Made by a program: the position numbers and the translations under genes | Shown: piece by piece, positions 41,771 to 49,494 of the stretch | How the letters are laid out: each line of letters opens with the position of its first letter | Numbering within the stretch: position 1 is the stretch's first letter | The notes under the pieces: model-generated | Told to the model about the DNA's origin: nothing | Seen by the model: the letters and a program-made list of their open reading frames with translations, nothing else | Database searches by the model: none | Origin: Armatimonadota bacterium | GTDB lineage: Bacteria > Sysuimicrobiota > Sysuimicrobiia > Sysuimicrobiales > Sysuimicrobiaceae | DNA: 59,943 nucleotides | Assembly (NCBI GenBank): GCA_025059775.1 | Contig: JANXCW010000013.1 | Span: forward strand, 1 to 59,943 | Direction of reading: 5' to 3'

Positions 41771-42520
41771 TCACGGTGTGGGAGTGGGGCTTGGAGTTGA
41801 CCATGGCCCTGGTGCAGCACCCATCAGCTGGTAGCTCTGCAGCATGTGCTGGAATACCGGGAAGAGGCTTGGCCATACGGCCTCCTGACTCCTGTAGGCC
41901 CTCATGTACCACATGGAGGTCTGCACCGTGAAGGAGTGCAGGATCGTGAAGTGCACGGCACCCCGCATCCGCTCTCCCCTGGTATTCGTCCACACGGCCT
42001 CCAAATACGCTTCCTCCGTCCCCGGGGACGGACCGGGTCGCACCCATTGCTGCACAACCTGGTAGTCGGGGTACCGAGTCTGCTCTCCTCGGACGACATG
42101 GTCCAGAAGCTGTGAGCCGGGAAGAAGCCTTCCGGTTCCGGCTCCCAGGGCCCTACTGAAGAAAGCCTGAGTACCGTGACGTGGATCTTCACCGGGCGGG
42201 TAGAAGAGCACACCCTGACGATGCGGAGAGACCCTCCAGGTCTCCGGGTAGTCCACTGCGAATTCTGCGTCCGGGTCGATGTAGCGAGCGTAACGAACGG
42301 GTCCGGTTGGTGGGAAGGGTACTGGTGAGGACTCAGATGGTCTTGGAGGTGAGGGCTGGGAGGGGGACCAGGGGGGAGCAGGAGTGGGGCGAGGGAGGAA
42401 CAGATACCACACCACTCCGCCGATCCCCAACAGCATGAAGAACCCCACTACGAGGACCGCCAAAACTGCTACTACAGCCCATGGACTCAGGCCATCTTGC
42501 CCCCTCAGAATCCGGTTCAT
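41771..42520 (-). CDS. Membrane-anchored protein with extracytoplasmic PsbP-like domain
   Basis: About 249 residues. A short cytoplasmic N-terminus (MNRILRGQDGLSPW), one transmembrane segment (AVVAVLAVLVVGFFMLLGIG), a Pro/Ser-rich linker (TPAPPWSPSQPSPPRPSESS) and a beta domain starting VRYARYIDPDAEFAVDYPET. It starts one base after the stop of PrsW copy 2, so it is coupled to it. Single-pass topology makes it a plausible substrate or partner of the protease. No specific family assigned. Confidence 0.78.
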   Translation of the reverse strand: MNRILRGQDGLSPWAVVAVLAVLVVGFFMLLGIGGVVWYLFLPRPTPAPPWSPSQPSPPRPSESSPVPFPPTGPVRYARYIDPDAEFAVDYPETWRVSPHRQGVLFYPPGEDPRHGTQAFFSRALGAGTGRLLPGSQLLDHVVRGEQTRYPDYQVVQQWVRPGPSPGTEEAYLEAVWTNTRGERMRGAVHFTILHSFTVQTSMWYMRAYRSQEAVWPSLFPVFQHMLQSYQLMGAAPGPWSTPSPTPTP

Positions 42521-42521
42521 G

Positions 42522-43682
42522 TCACACCAGCCCCAGGGCCTCAACTCGTTCACGCAGGGCGTGCACTCGCTCCCGCAACGCCTGAACGTCCCGCCCTCCT
42601 TCTCCACGCTCCTGCCGCCACAGAGCAAAGGCCAAGTCTACCTCGGCATCGTACAGCTGCCGCAAGAGGTTCCAGGCTCCGGGTCCTCGTGTCGTCAAAG
42701 CCGACCACAGGCGACGTCCGCGCTCCCGTGGCCGCGTCAGCAGCGCCACATGCTCGGCCGCCATGCGTCCCGCTTCTATCTCTTCTCGGAGGCCTTCCTG
42801 GATAGCAGCAACCTCCCGTCTCCATGCGAAGTATGCAAGGACCACCAGGAAAAGCAGCGGGATACCTTCGATGACGAAGGCCATCAGAGGAACAAGGAGG
42901 AGGCCGGCGTCTCCGACAGAGCGGACGGCGGCGGGCAGGGCGAAACTGGCAAGGAGGTTCCACAGGAAGTGTAGGAACACGGCGCAGAAATAGCCGGCGA
43001 CTGGGGCGACGTAACGCGCAGGGCCCATTGTCTCTCGAGCGTACCCGAGCCCGGCACCCGTACAGGCGGTGTAGACCGAGTGGCCCAGACCTCCCACCAC
43101 GGCCCGGAGTACGAACCCGAGGGTGAGACCGGTCAATCCGCCTTCGCGTATCGCCTTAGCGAAGTACAGGATGTTCTCCGTGGCGGCGAAACCGAGTCCT
43201 GCTAAGGCGCCGTAGACCAGACCGTCCACGGTATTCGTGAATTCCCGGCGCCAGAGGAAAAAGATCAGCAGAACCGCAAACCCTTTGCTCGTCTCCTCCG
43301 TCAGCGGGGCCAGGAAAGGGGCGCTGAGCTGCCGACCCAGCTGGGGACCGAACAGGAGCTGCAAGAACACACTCCCCACGGTGTTGAATACTAGGCTGAA
43401 GAAAGTAGCTACCACCCCTCCCCACAGAAGGGCTCCCAGAAGTAGCCATCCAGGCTCTTTCTCGTGCCGGTCTAACAGCAGGATCAGCCCCGCATAGAAC
43501 GGGACTACCGACAGCGCTGCGAAGGAGGCCATGAGGAATCGAGCGAACCCTCCTGCGGCCTGATAGAACAACGCCATCTGCAGGAAGGCGAGCACAAACA
43601 GGATGAGTCCGCTCCCGACGAGCCCCAGGGCTTTTACGAAGGTGTCGGGCCCCAGAGTGAGGCGGGCTCCCGTGACCTCCAC
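42522..43682 (-). CDS. PrsW-family intramembrane metalloprotease, copy 2
   Basis: 386 residues. LILLLDRHEKEPGWLLLGAL, APLTEETSKGFAVLLIF (EExxK), LVYGALAGLGFAATENILYF, GGLGHSVYTACTGAG and AVFLHFLWNLLA carry the PrsW catalytic glutamates and histidines. C-terminal domain LWSALTTRGPGAWNLLRQLY and DLAFALWRQERGE matches copy 1. GTG start after GGGAGC, 11 bases after the preceding gene. All putative active-site residues are present. Confidence 0.93.
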   Translation of the reverse strand: MEVTGARLTLGPDTFVKALGLVGSGLILFVLAFLQMALFYQAAGGFARFLMASFAALSVVPFYAGLILLLDRHEKEPGWLLLGALLWGGVVATFFSLVFNTVGSVFLQLLFGPQLGRQLSAPFLAPLTEETSKGFAVLLIFFLWRREFTNTVDGLVYGALAGLGFAATENILYFAKAIREGGLTGLTLGFVLRAVVGGLGHSVYTACTGAGLGYARETMGPARYVAPVAGYFCAVFLHFLWNLLASFALPAAVRSVGDAGLLLVPLMAFVIEGIPLLFLVVLAYFAWRREVAAIQEGLREEIEAGRMAAEHVALLTRPRERGRRLWSALTTRGPGAWNLLRQLYDAEVDLAFALWRQERGEGGRDVQALRERVHALRERVEALGLV

Positions 43683-43693
43683 AGCCTAGCTCC

Positions 43694-44326
43694 CTACTGC
43701 AGGGCAAACGGCACGAGCAGGACCACCGCCGGCTGACCGCCCTGAGGGACGGCGAGCACGAACGCGTACAGGCCCGGAGAGCCCTGGCTCGTATCGAGGC
43801 TATACAAATGCCGGCCTGGGCCTTCCAGGGGTTCGGGGTTCACCACCGGGATCACCCGTTCCTGGGACTCGATGCGGACAAACAGCCGGACGACCTGTGT
43901 ATCCATGCGTGTCACGCGATAGTCCACTCCCACCTTCTCCCCCACGCGGAACACCCCCGCGGGCTCGGTGGGCATACCATCCGGCCCTAGTCGCACCGTT
44001 CTTCCACCCTCCACCTCTACCCCCGGTACCTGTTGAGGGCACACACCTTTCCCGAGGGCTTCTGGCCCTTGAAGCGGTGTCTGCGGACATGGTTCGGTCT
44101 GTCCCCTCTCTTCAGGGCCAGGGGGTGGAGGAGGTGTGGGGACTACGGGCGAGGGTTGTGGCCCCAGCCCGGTAGGTTGAGGTGCGGGCTGGGGAGGGAC
44201 GGGGGCCGGGGTTGGTGCAGGCGGCCTCGGCCAGGGGAACACAAACGCTGCCACCACGGCCACTACAGCGAGGAAGGTCAGGCAGCCACAGCCAAGCCCG
44301 CCGCCGATGAGCAAGTTCCGGTTCAT
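43694..44326 (-). CDS. Membrane-anchored Pro-rich protein, partner gene of PrsW copy 3
   Basis: 210 residues. MNRNLLIGGGLGCGCLTF leads into one membrane segment (LAVVAVVAAFVFPW), a long Pro-rich linker (about residues 33-90) and a small beta domain (EPAGVFRVGEKVGVDYRVTR, QVVRLFVRIESQERVIPVVN). The start MNRxLLxG resembles the gene at 42.5 kb. Start overlaps the PrsW copy 3 stop (ATGA). Exported domain of unknown function; likely substrate or partner of the adjacent protease. Confidence 0.78.
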   Translation of the reverse strand: MNRNLLIGGGLGCGCLTFLAVVAVVAAFVFPWPRPPAPTPAPVPPQPAPQPTGLGPQPSPVVPTPPPPPGPEERGQTEPCPQTPLQGPEALGKGVCPQQVPGVEVEGGRTVRLGPDGMPTEPAGVFRVGEKVGVDYRVTRMDTQVVRLFVRIESQERVIPVVNPEPLEGPGRHLYSLDTSQGSPGLYAFVLAVPQGGQPAVVLLVPFALQ

Positions 44327-45270
44327 CGTTCCGCCTCCCGGATCCGGTTCCGGTAGAGCTGCAGTTCCGCCTCACTCGCGAGTCCTCGTTCTAGACGCCG
44401 TCGGGCGAAGGCGAGCTCGGCGAGGGGTTGCCGGATCGCCTTAGGCACGTCCGACCACCGATTCCGTAGCACTGCCTCTACATACTCTTGCGGAATATGT
44501 CCTTCTCGAGCCTCCACTGGAAGGTAGCGGTGAATCACGTTCCGCTCATGACGCAGAGCCCAAACCACAATCCCCCCCAGGGCCATGACTCCTGCCCAGT
44601 CCGCGACGTTCCGGGCGAAGACCAGGAATGCGGAAGGTCCTGTTCTCGAGACGATCAGAGCCGCGAGGGCATCATACGCCGCGTGGTACAGGGCAGTCAC
44701 TGCGAACCCACCGACCGGCAGCCACCACGCAGCGGAGCCAGTAAGCCCGAACTCGCGCACCGCTCCCAGGGATGCCCCGAAGAGAGCGCCAAAGGCGCTG
44801 TGGGTGAGACCGGTCAGGAGAATACCGAACGCCTCCCCTGCGCCGATGCCTCCTCCAAACCCGGCTCTCGAGAGGTCCCAAAGATACACCACAGACTCCG
44901 CCAAGGCGAACCCCGCCCCCACGATTCCGCCGTACACAACTCCGTCCAGAGTCCCGTCAAACTCCCGGGGGAGCAGCCGGAATAGAACCAGCATCACCAG
45001 GGCTTTCATCCCCTCCTCCACGACCGCTCCCGCGGGATTGGGCCCGAAGAATGCCGCGTTCAGGGCGTGGAAGGCGGCTGGATAGACGGACATGCGGATT
45101 CCCGCCAAGCGCTCCACGATTATGGTCAGCACGGGAGCTGCGATGGCGCCACCGAACAGGGCTGCACCCAGCACGCTTCCGGGTTCCTTCTCGTGGCGGT
45201 CCGCCCAGTACAGGATGACTACGTACAGGACGGTGAGGATCAGAACGATCAGGGCCGCACTCAATACCAT
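44323..45270 (-). CDS. PrsW-family intramembrane metalloprotease, copy 3
   Basis: 315 residues, shorter at the N-terminus than the other copies. VILYWADRHEKEPGSVLGAA, AGAVVEEGMKALVML (EExxK), VVYGGIVGAGFALAESVVYL, LLTGLTHSAFGALFG and ALYHAAYDALAAL carry the PrsW motifs. The C-terminal LAELAFARRRLERGLASEAE matches the other copies. TTAGGAGACG before the ATG is a fair ribosome-binding site. An 11-bp tandem repeat lies 45 bp upstream. Confidence 0.92.
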   Translation of the reverse strand: MVLSAALIVLILTVLYVVILYWADRHEKEPGSVLGAALFGGAIAAPVLTIIVERLAGIRMSVYPAAFHALNAAFFGPNPAGAVVEEGMKALVMLVLFRLLPREFDGTLDGVVYGGIVGAGFALAESVVYLWDLSRAGFGGGIGAGEAFGILLTGLTHSAFGALFGASLGAVREFGLTGSAAWWLPVGGFAVTALYHAAYDALAALIVSRTGPSAFLVFARNVADWAGVMALGGIVVWALRHERNVIHRYLPVEAREGHIPQEYVEAVLRNRWSDVPKAIRQPLAELAFARRRLERGLASEAELQLYRNRIREAER

Positions 45271-45314
45271 GGTCGTCTCCTAACTCCGTGAGCTTCTAGG
45301 GTTTTTCATGCAGT

Positions 45315-45336
45315 CTTTCAGGAAGCTTTCAGGAAG
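45315..45336 (-). repeat. 11-bp perfect tandem repeat CTTCCTGAAAG, two copies
   Basis: Minus strand CTTCCTGAAAG twice in direct succession (45326-45336 and 45315-45325), overlapping the stop of the small membrane-protein gene and upstream of PrsW copy 3. Shares CCTGARRG and the 11-bp period with the repeat at 40035-40056; may be a regulator site. Confidence 0.75.
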
Positions 45337-45709
45337 TCGGATTGTCTTTCTCGTCGCGGAGCCATGGCCCTTTACCCTGCAGGAAGGCGTATGTGTTCAC
45401 TGCGGCTGCTGCAAGCCAGAGGAGGAATCCCAGTAAGTTCCACCCGATCCCCCCCAGGGTCACGATTCCCGCGACGGTTCGGTTGCCGGTGGCCCCCGCA
45501 ATCAGTAGGAACACCAACGGCAGGAACCCGAACAGCACCGACAGCAAAACTCCCCAGCCCAAGGCCCAGAGCGCGTGACGGCGGACAAGGGGATGCGGGG
45601 ACTTGAGGAAGAAGTTCCCGATGGCGATCCACCACAGCCACCACCCACCGATGGCCACGATCCGTTGTATCGGGGTGAGCTCCACGAGAGGTTGAGATCC
45701 GGTTTGCAT
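45329..45709 (-). CDS. Small polytopic membrane protein, unknown
   Basis: 126 residues with three or four membrane segments (IVAIGGWWLWWIAIGNFFL, ALGWGVLLSVLFGFLPLVFLL, LGGIGWNLLGFLLWLAAAAV). The motif SPHPLVRRHALWALGWG between the first two resembles the conserved loop of DUF4870-like small membrane proteins, but I would not name it firmly. First gene after the SARP-type promoter at 45.76 kb; the PrsW operon follows on the same strand. Confidence 0.72.
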   Translation of the reverse strand: MQTGSQPLVELTPIQRIVAIGGWWLWWIAIGNFFLKSPHPLVRRHALWALGWGVLLSVLFGFLPLVFLLIAGATGNRTVAGIVTLGGIGWNLLGFLLWLAAAAVNTYAFLQGKGPWLRDEKDNPTS

Positions 45710-45755
45710 GCCCCACTCCCGTATGGCGTTCAGACCCGCGGCCGCGGGCTCCCCC

Positions 45756-45787
45756 ACACTATCCGGAGGGCCTTAAAACTTGCTTAA
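45756..45787 (-). promoter_or_regulatory. SARP-type promoter: TTAAG-N6-TTAAG-N10-TAGTGT
   Basis: Minus-strand TTAAG at 45783-45787 and 45772-45776, then exactly 10 nt and TAGTGT (45756-45761). Drives the small membrane protein and probably the whole PrsW operon. It partly overlaps the end of the SARP regulator gene. Confidence 0.7.
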
Positions 45788-48504
45788 CGCCTGCGTCCGT
45801 AACGCGGTGAACGATCCGAGAGGCCCTGGAGGAGGGCACGGGTCTCCGGTATAGGGTCCACCCCGATCTCATCCTGCAGACGCGCTTCGAAGTTCTGGTA
45901 GATCCGCAGGGCAGCCTGCCGGTGGCCCAGGGAGAGCAGATGGCGGAGGAGGGCCTGGACGGCCGGTTCATGGAGGGGATCCAGGTCCAGGACTCGTTCC
46001 AGGAATCGAATCCCCGGTTCCGGAGCCGCGTGGCAGCCCGCGTGGTAGAGGCAGTCCACCACCCGCCGTCGGAGGGCATACCGGAAGTCGTCCACCCCGC
46101 GTAGGTCTACCCCCGGTGCCACCGGCTCCCGATACAGGTCCAGCACGGCCTCCGCGTCTCCCCGGTTCAGGGCCTCCTCCAGGTTCCAGAGATCCACCCG
46201 GGCGTTGTGGAGTCTCCCCGCGGTCAGGTAGGTGGGAACCCGCCACGGCTGGAGGGCCCTGCGCAGGTGGTGCATCTGGACGTGGAGGTTGTTGCGGGCC
46301 TGCTCGGGATGCGCCTCCGGCCAGAGCTGGTCCGCGATGGACTCCGGATCCCGCCGCAGGACCAGAAGCACAAGGAGGGCACGGGCGGTGGGTGAGAGCA
46401 AAACCTCCTCCCCCAGCCGCGCCACGCGGAAACTCCCCAGGACCTCCACCTCTAGAGGTGGGACCATCTCCCTCCGGCGCTCGATGGCCTCCTTCCACCC
46501 GGCCCGAAGCACTTCTTCGATGGGGTAGACGTCCGCGAGCTCGGGGCGGTGCCTGGGGAGTTCGGAGAGGGGCAACAGTGCCGATAGGACCGCAGGGCCC
46601 AGGGAGGTGAGCTTCAGCAACGCCTCCAGATCCTCTTCCCGCCGGAGGATCCGGAAGCGGGCCGCGTGGAAATACGCCTGCTCCTCCCGATCGTGTGGCG
46701 GTGGGGGGAGACGGGATGCAGCTTCCTCGTGGCGCCCCAGCATCCACAGGCTGAGGGCGGATTCCAGCCGGGTCCAGAACCCGCGCACCGGCTGCGCCAC
46801 CCGGAGGGATTCCTCAAGAAGGCCCCGTTCCCGCAGGGTGCGGATCCACAACCCCCGGACTGTATCTTCCAGCTCCGGGTTCTCCGCGGTCTCCGCGAGA
46901 ACCACCAAGCGCTCGAAGGGAGCGGGATCCCGCTCCAGGGCCGCCTGCCAGGCGCCCGCCAGGGCCTCGGCCCAGAAGTTCCACCCCGGGCAGGCCTGTG
47001 CCCTGCGGAAACATGCGAGCGCCTCCTCCCGCTGGCCCGCGAGCAGCAGGAGGCGGCCGGTCTGCAGGAGGGTGAGGGGCAGGTTGTGGGAACGCTCGCG
47101 TTCCTGGACTTCCGCGGTGCGGCGGTTATAGGCGAGGTAGTGGTCGAGGTCTCCGTCCCGCTGCCACCGAAGGAATGCCATGTTGTAGCCGATGGGGTGG
47201 AAGACGTAGGGGTCGTCGGGTGGGAGGAGTCTACGTGCCTCTTCCAGGACCGCCTCGAACCGGTCCAGCTGTCGAGCCTTCCACAAGGGCCAGCACGTCC
47301 AGTTCCAGAACCGGGCGGCGGCGCGTGGATCCCCCCGTGCCACCAGCCGCGATCCTTCCTCCACCGCCCGCAGGGCGAGCGGGAGGTCCACCTCCGGGGC
47401 GTTGTATGCCACGAGTCCCCAGGCCCGGATCGCCACCTCCGGGTGTGAATCCCCCGTGTCCCGGGCGAGGGCCTCCAGACGGGGAAGTGCCTCCCGGAGT
47501 CGGCCCACCAGACACAGAGCCATGCCGTACGCAAGCCTCCGCCAGGGGCCACCCATCCCCGGCAGCGCCCGACACCACCGGATCAGGGAGGAGGGGACAG
47601 TTGAAGCGAGGTCGAGGGCTGTGGGGGAGTCGAGTAGATCCCCCAGTTCCATCCACAGTCCCGCCCGGAAGTAAGCTTCCGCCCGTAGCTCCGGGGGAAG
47701 CTCAGGGGCTCGCAGACGGACCGCCTCCTGAACCGCGGGCCGTAGGGAATCGTGCAGGGCCTCCGTGAGCAAGGCGTGCAGGCGGAGGCCTTGGGCGGTG
47801 CGTTGGACGAACCCGCTGCTGACGAGCTGCTGCAGGGCATAGTCCCCCGGGGAATCCGGAAGCGCAGGGAGGGCAGAGAGGAGCAGCAGGAGCTCCCACG
47901 CCTCCTGTCCCAGGGATTCCCGGACCCCCCGTACCAGGGCGTTCCGGAAATCCAGGGTTCCCGTGAGGGCTGCGATGTGCACCGCAATGGGCCATCCCCC
48001 GGAGCTCTCCCAGATCTCATAGGCCCTGCGGTCATCGGCCACCAGCTGGCGGACCTCAAGAAGAGAGAACCGGAGGTCCTCCGCGGTCAGGTGCACCAGA
48101 CGGCCCCAAGCTCGGATCCGCGGGAGCTCGGGCCAAGGGAGCTCCGTGCGGCTGGCAAGGCCCAGGATCAGGGTATCCAAAGGCGCTCGGAGATTCGGGA
48201 CGTCGTCCGACACGAGGTCGTCCAGCACGAGAAGCGTGGGCCGATCGCTCAGGAGGGTCTGGAGAAACCTCCAGGAAGGGTTCTTCCCGATCCCCAGAGC
48301 ACGGCCGAGCTGCTCGAGAAGGGGGCCTGCCGCGGCGCTGCCCCACACCACCCGCCACCCGTTCGCCTGCAGCCGCTCCGCCCACTGCCGCAGCAGCACG
48401 GTCTTCCCATAGCCGTACGGCGCCTGCAGCCAGGCCACGTACCCACCCTGCTGCGGGAGGCGGTCCAGAAGCCGAGCCCGGGGAATCCACCGCGCGCCGT
48501 CCAT
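45784..48504 (-). CDS. STAND-like ATPase/SARP-BTAD transcriptional regulator, 906 residues
   Basis: The N-terminal NTPase has Walker A AWLQAPYGYGKTVLLRQWAE and Walker B PTLLVLDDLVSDD, followed by a MalT/AfsR-like arm and a long alpha-helical repeat region (about 270-650, TPR-like). The C-terminal OmpR-type winged helix (VEVLGSFRVARLGEEVLLSP, PTARALLVLLVLRRD, EQARNNLHVQMHHLRRAL) and bacterial transcriptional activator domain (FRYALRRRVVDCLYHAGCHA to EDEIGVDP-like end) are the SARP signature. SARPs bind direct repeats with 11-bp period upstream of -10. Such repeats occur at its own promoter and at neighbours, so it likely activates itself and the PrsW cluster. Confidence 0.9.
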   Translation of the reverse strand: MDGARWIPRARLLDRLPQQGGYVAWLQAPYGYGKTVLLRQWAERLQANGWRVVWGSAAAGPLLEQLGRALGIGKNPSWRFLQTLLSDRPTLLVLDDLVSDDVPNLRAPLDTLILGLASRTELPWPELPRIRAWGRLVHLTAEDLRFSLLEVRQLVADDRRAYEIWESSGGWPIAVHIAALTGTLDFRNALVRGVRESLGQEAWELLLLLSALPALPDSPGDYALQQLVSSGFVQRTAQGLRLHALLTEALHDSLRPAVQEAVRLRAPELPPELRAEAYFRAGLWMELGDLLDSPTALDLASTVPSSLIRWCRALPGMGGPWRRLAYGMALCLVGRLREALPRLEALARDTGDSHPEVAIRAWGLVAYNAPEVDLPLALRAVEEGSRLVARGDPRAAARFWNWTCWPLWKARQLDRFEAVLEEARRLLPPDDPYVFHPIGYNMAFLRWQRDGDLDHYLAYNRRTAEVQERERSHNLPLTLLQTGRLLLLAGQREEALACFRRAQACPGWNFWAEALAGAWQAALERDPAPFERLVVLAETAENPELEDTVRGLWIRTLRERGLLEESLRVAQPVRGFWTRLESALSLWMLGRHEEAASRLPPPPHDREEQAYFHAARFRILRREEDLEALLKLTSLGPAVLSALLPLSELPRHRPELADVYPIEEVLRAGWKEAIERRREMVPPLEVEVLGSFRVARLGEEVLLSPTARALLVLLVLRRDPESIADQLWPEAHPEQARNNLHVQMHHLRRALQPWRVPTYLTAGRLHNARVDLWNLEEALNRGDAEAVLDLYREPVAPGVDLRGVDDFRYALRRRVVDCLYHAGCHAAPEPGIRFLERVLDLDPLHEPAVQALLRHLLSLGHRQAALRIYQNFEARLQDEIGVDPIPETRALLQGLSDRSPRYGRRR

Positions 48505-48512
48505 CCGTTCTC

Positions 48513-48544
48513 CGCATACACGCCCGGTTTTAACGGAATTTTAA
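48513..48544 (-). promoter_or_regulatory. SARP-type promoter of the regulator gene: TTAAA-N6-TTAAA-N10-TATGCG
   Basis: Minus-strand TTAAA at 48540-48544 and 48529-48533, exactly 10 nt, then TATGCG (48513-48518). The ATG at 48504 is only eight bases beyond the -10, so the transcript would be nearly leaderless. Suggests autoregulation. Confidence 0.68.
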
Positions 48545-48562
48545 GCCGGTTCATTCGGGAGA

Positions 48563-49494
48563 ATGAACAGGATGGTTGCCGAAGGGATCCTGCTTCCGCT
48601 CTCCGTTTTCGGGTGCCTCTGGATTGCGTGGCGGGGCGTGCGGTACGAGCAGGACCTGCGCTATGCCCTCCTGGCCGTAGCGGCGGGAGCGGTAGGGGTA
48701 CCTGGGATCCTATGGGTGCTGGGGGCTGTCCTGCCCCCTTTCGAGGGACGCTGGCCGGCGTTCGTTGTGGTCTGGAGCACGGCACCTCCGCCCGCCTGGC
48801 GGGGAATGGTCGAGGAGCTGGCCAAAGCCGCGATGCTGCTGGGGGTTTCCCGGGGTTGGCCCGAGGGCATGCGGATCCCTTCGACGGGTTCCTTCGGGGG
48901 CTCTTCGTGGGGCTTGGGTACGCGCTTTCGGGCTTCTGGGGTCTCCTCGGAGGATCCTGGCCTTCCAGGAATCCGGGATCCCTGCTGCACCTGCTGGGCG
49001 GCGGCCTGGCGCAGGGAGCGTTGCTCGCGATCCTGGGAGCCACGGTAGGGTGGGCCCGGGCGCGGCAACCCGGCCTGCTGGTGCATGGTGCGGCGACGGT
49101 GGCAGGCCTTGTGGCGGCGGGGGGCGCGCACACCGCGTATCTGGCGCTCGTGGAAGCATTCCGCCAGGGAGGGCCCCTCCAGCCGCTGGTGGCCGCGGGG
49201 CTGCTGGCCTTCGAGTGGAGCGGGGTGGGGTTGCTTGCCGCCGGGAGGGTGTGGAGTGCGCGGCGGCAGCGGGAGCTCCTCAGGTGGTGCCTTTGGGAGG
49301 AGGTGGCCGCGGGCGTGGTCCGGGAGGAGGAGTACCACGCCCTGGCGGCGGACGGACGGGGCATGCCAGGGCCGGTGCGATCCGCCCTCGTGCGCCTGGC
49401 TTTTGCGAAGCGGCGGGTGGTGCGGGGGGTAGGACGGGCGGAGGAGGTGGAGGTCTGGCGGAAACGGGTGATGGAACTGCGGCGCGGACGGTGA
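48563..49494 (+). pseudogene. PrsW-like intramembrane protease gene, copy 4, frameshifted
   Basis: From ATG 48563 the frame encodes membrane segments and WRGMVEELAKAAMLLGVSRG (EExxK-like motif), then degenerates. The frame shifted by one base continues DPFDGFLRGLFVGLGYALSG, membrane segments and the C-terminal VRLAFAKRRVVRGVGRAEEV shared with the other PrsW copies, to the stop at 49494. The switch lies between about 48840 and 48880, near runs of G and C. The AEN glutamate of the second motif is replaced (YALSGFW), so the protein would be degenerate even without the shift. It reads divergently from the SARP gene. Confidence 0.72.
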
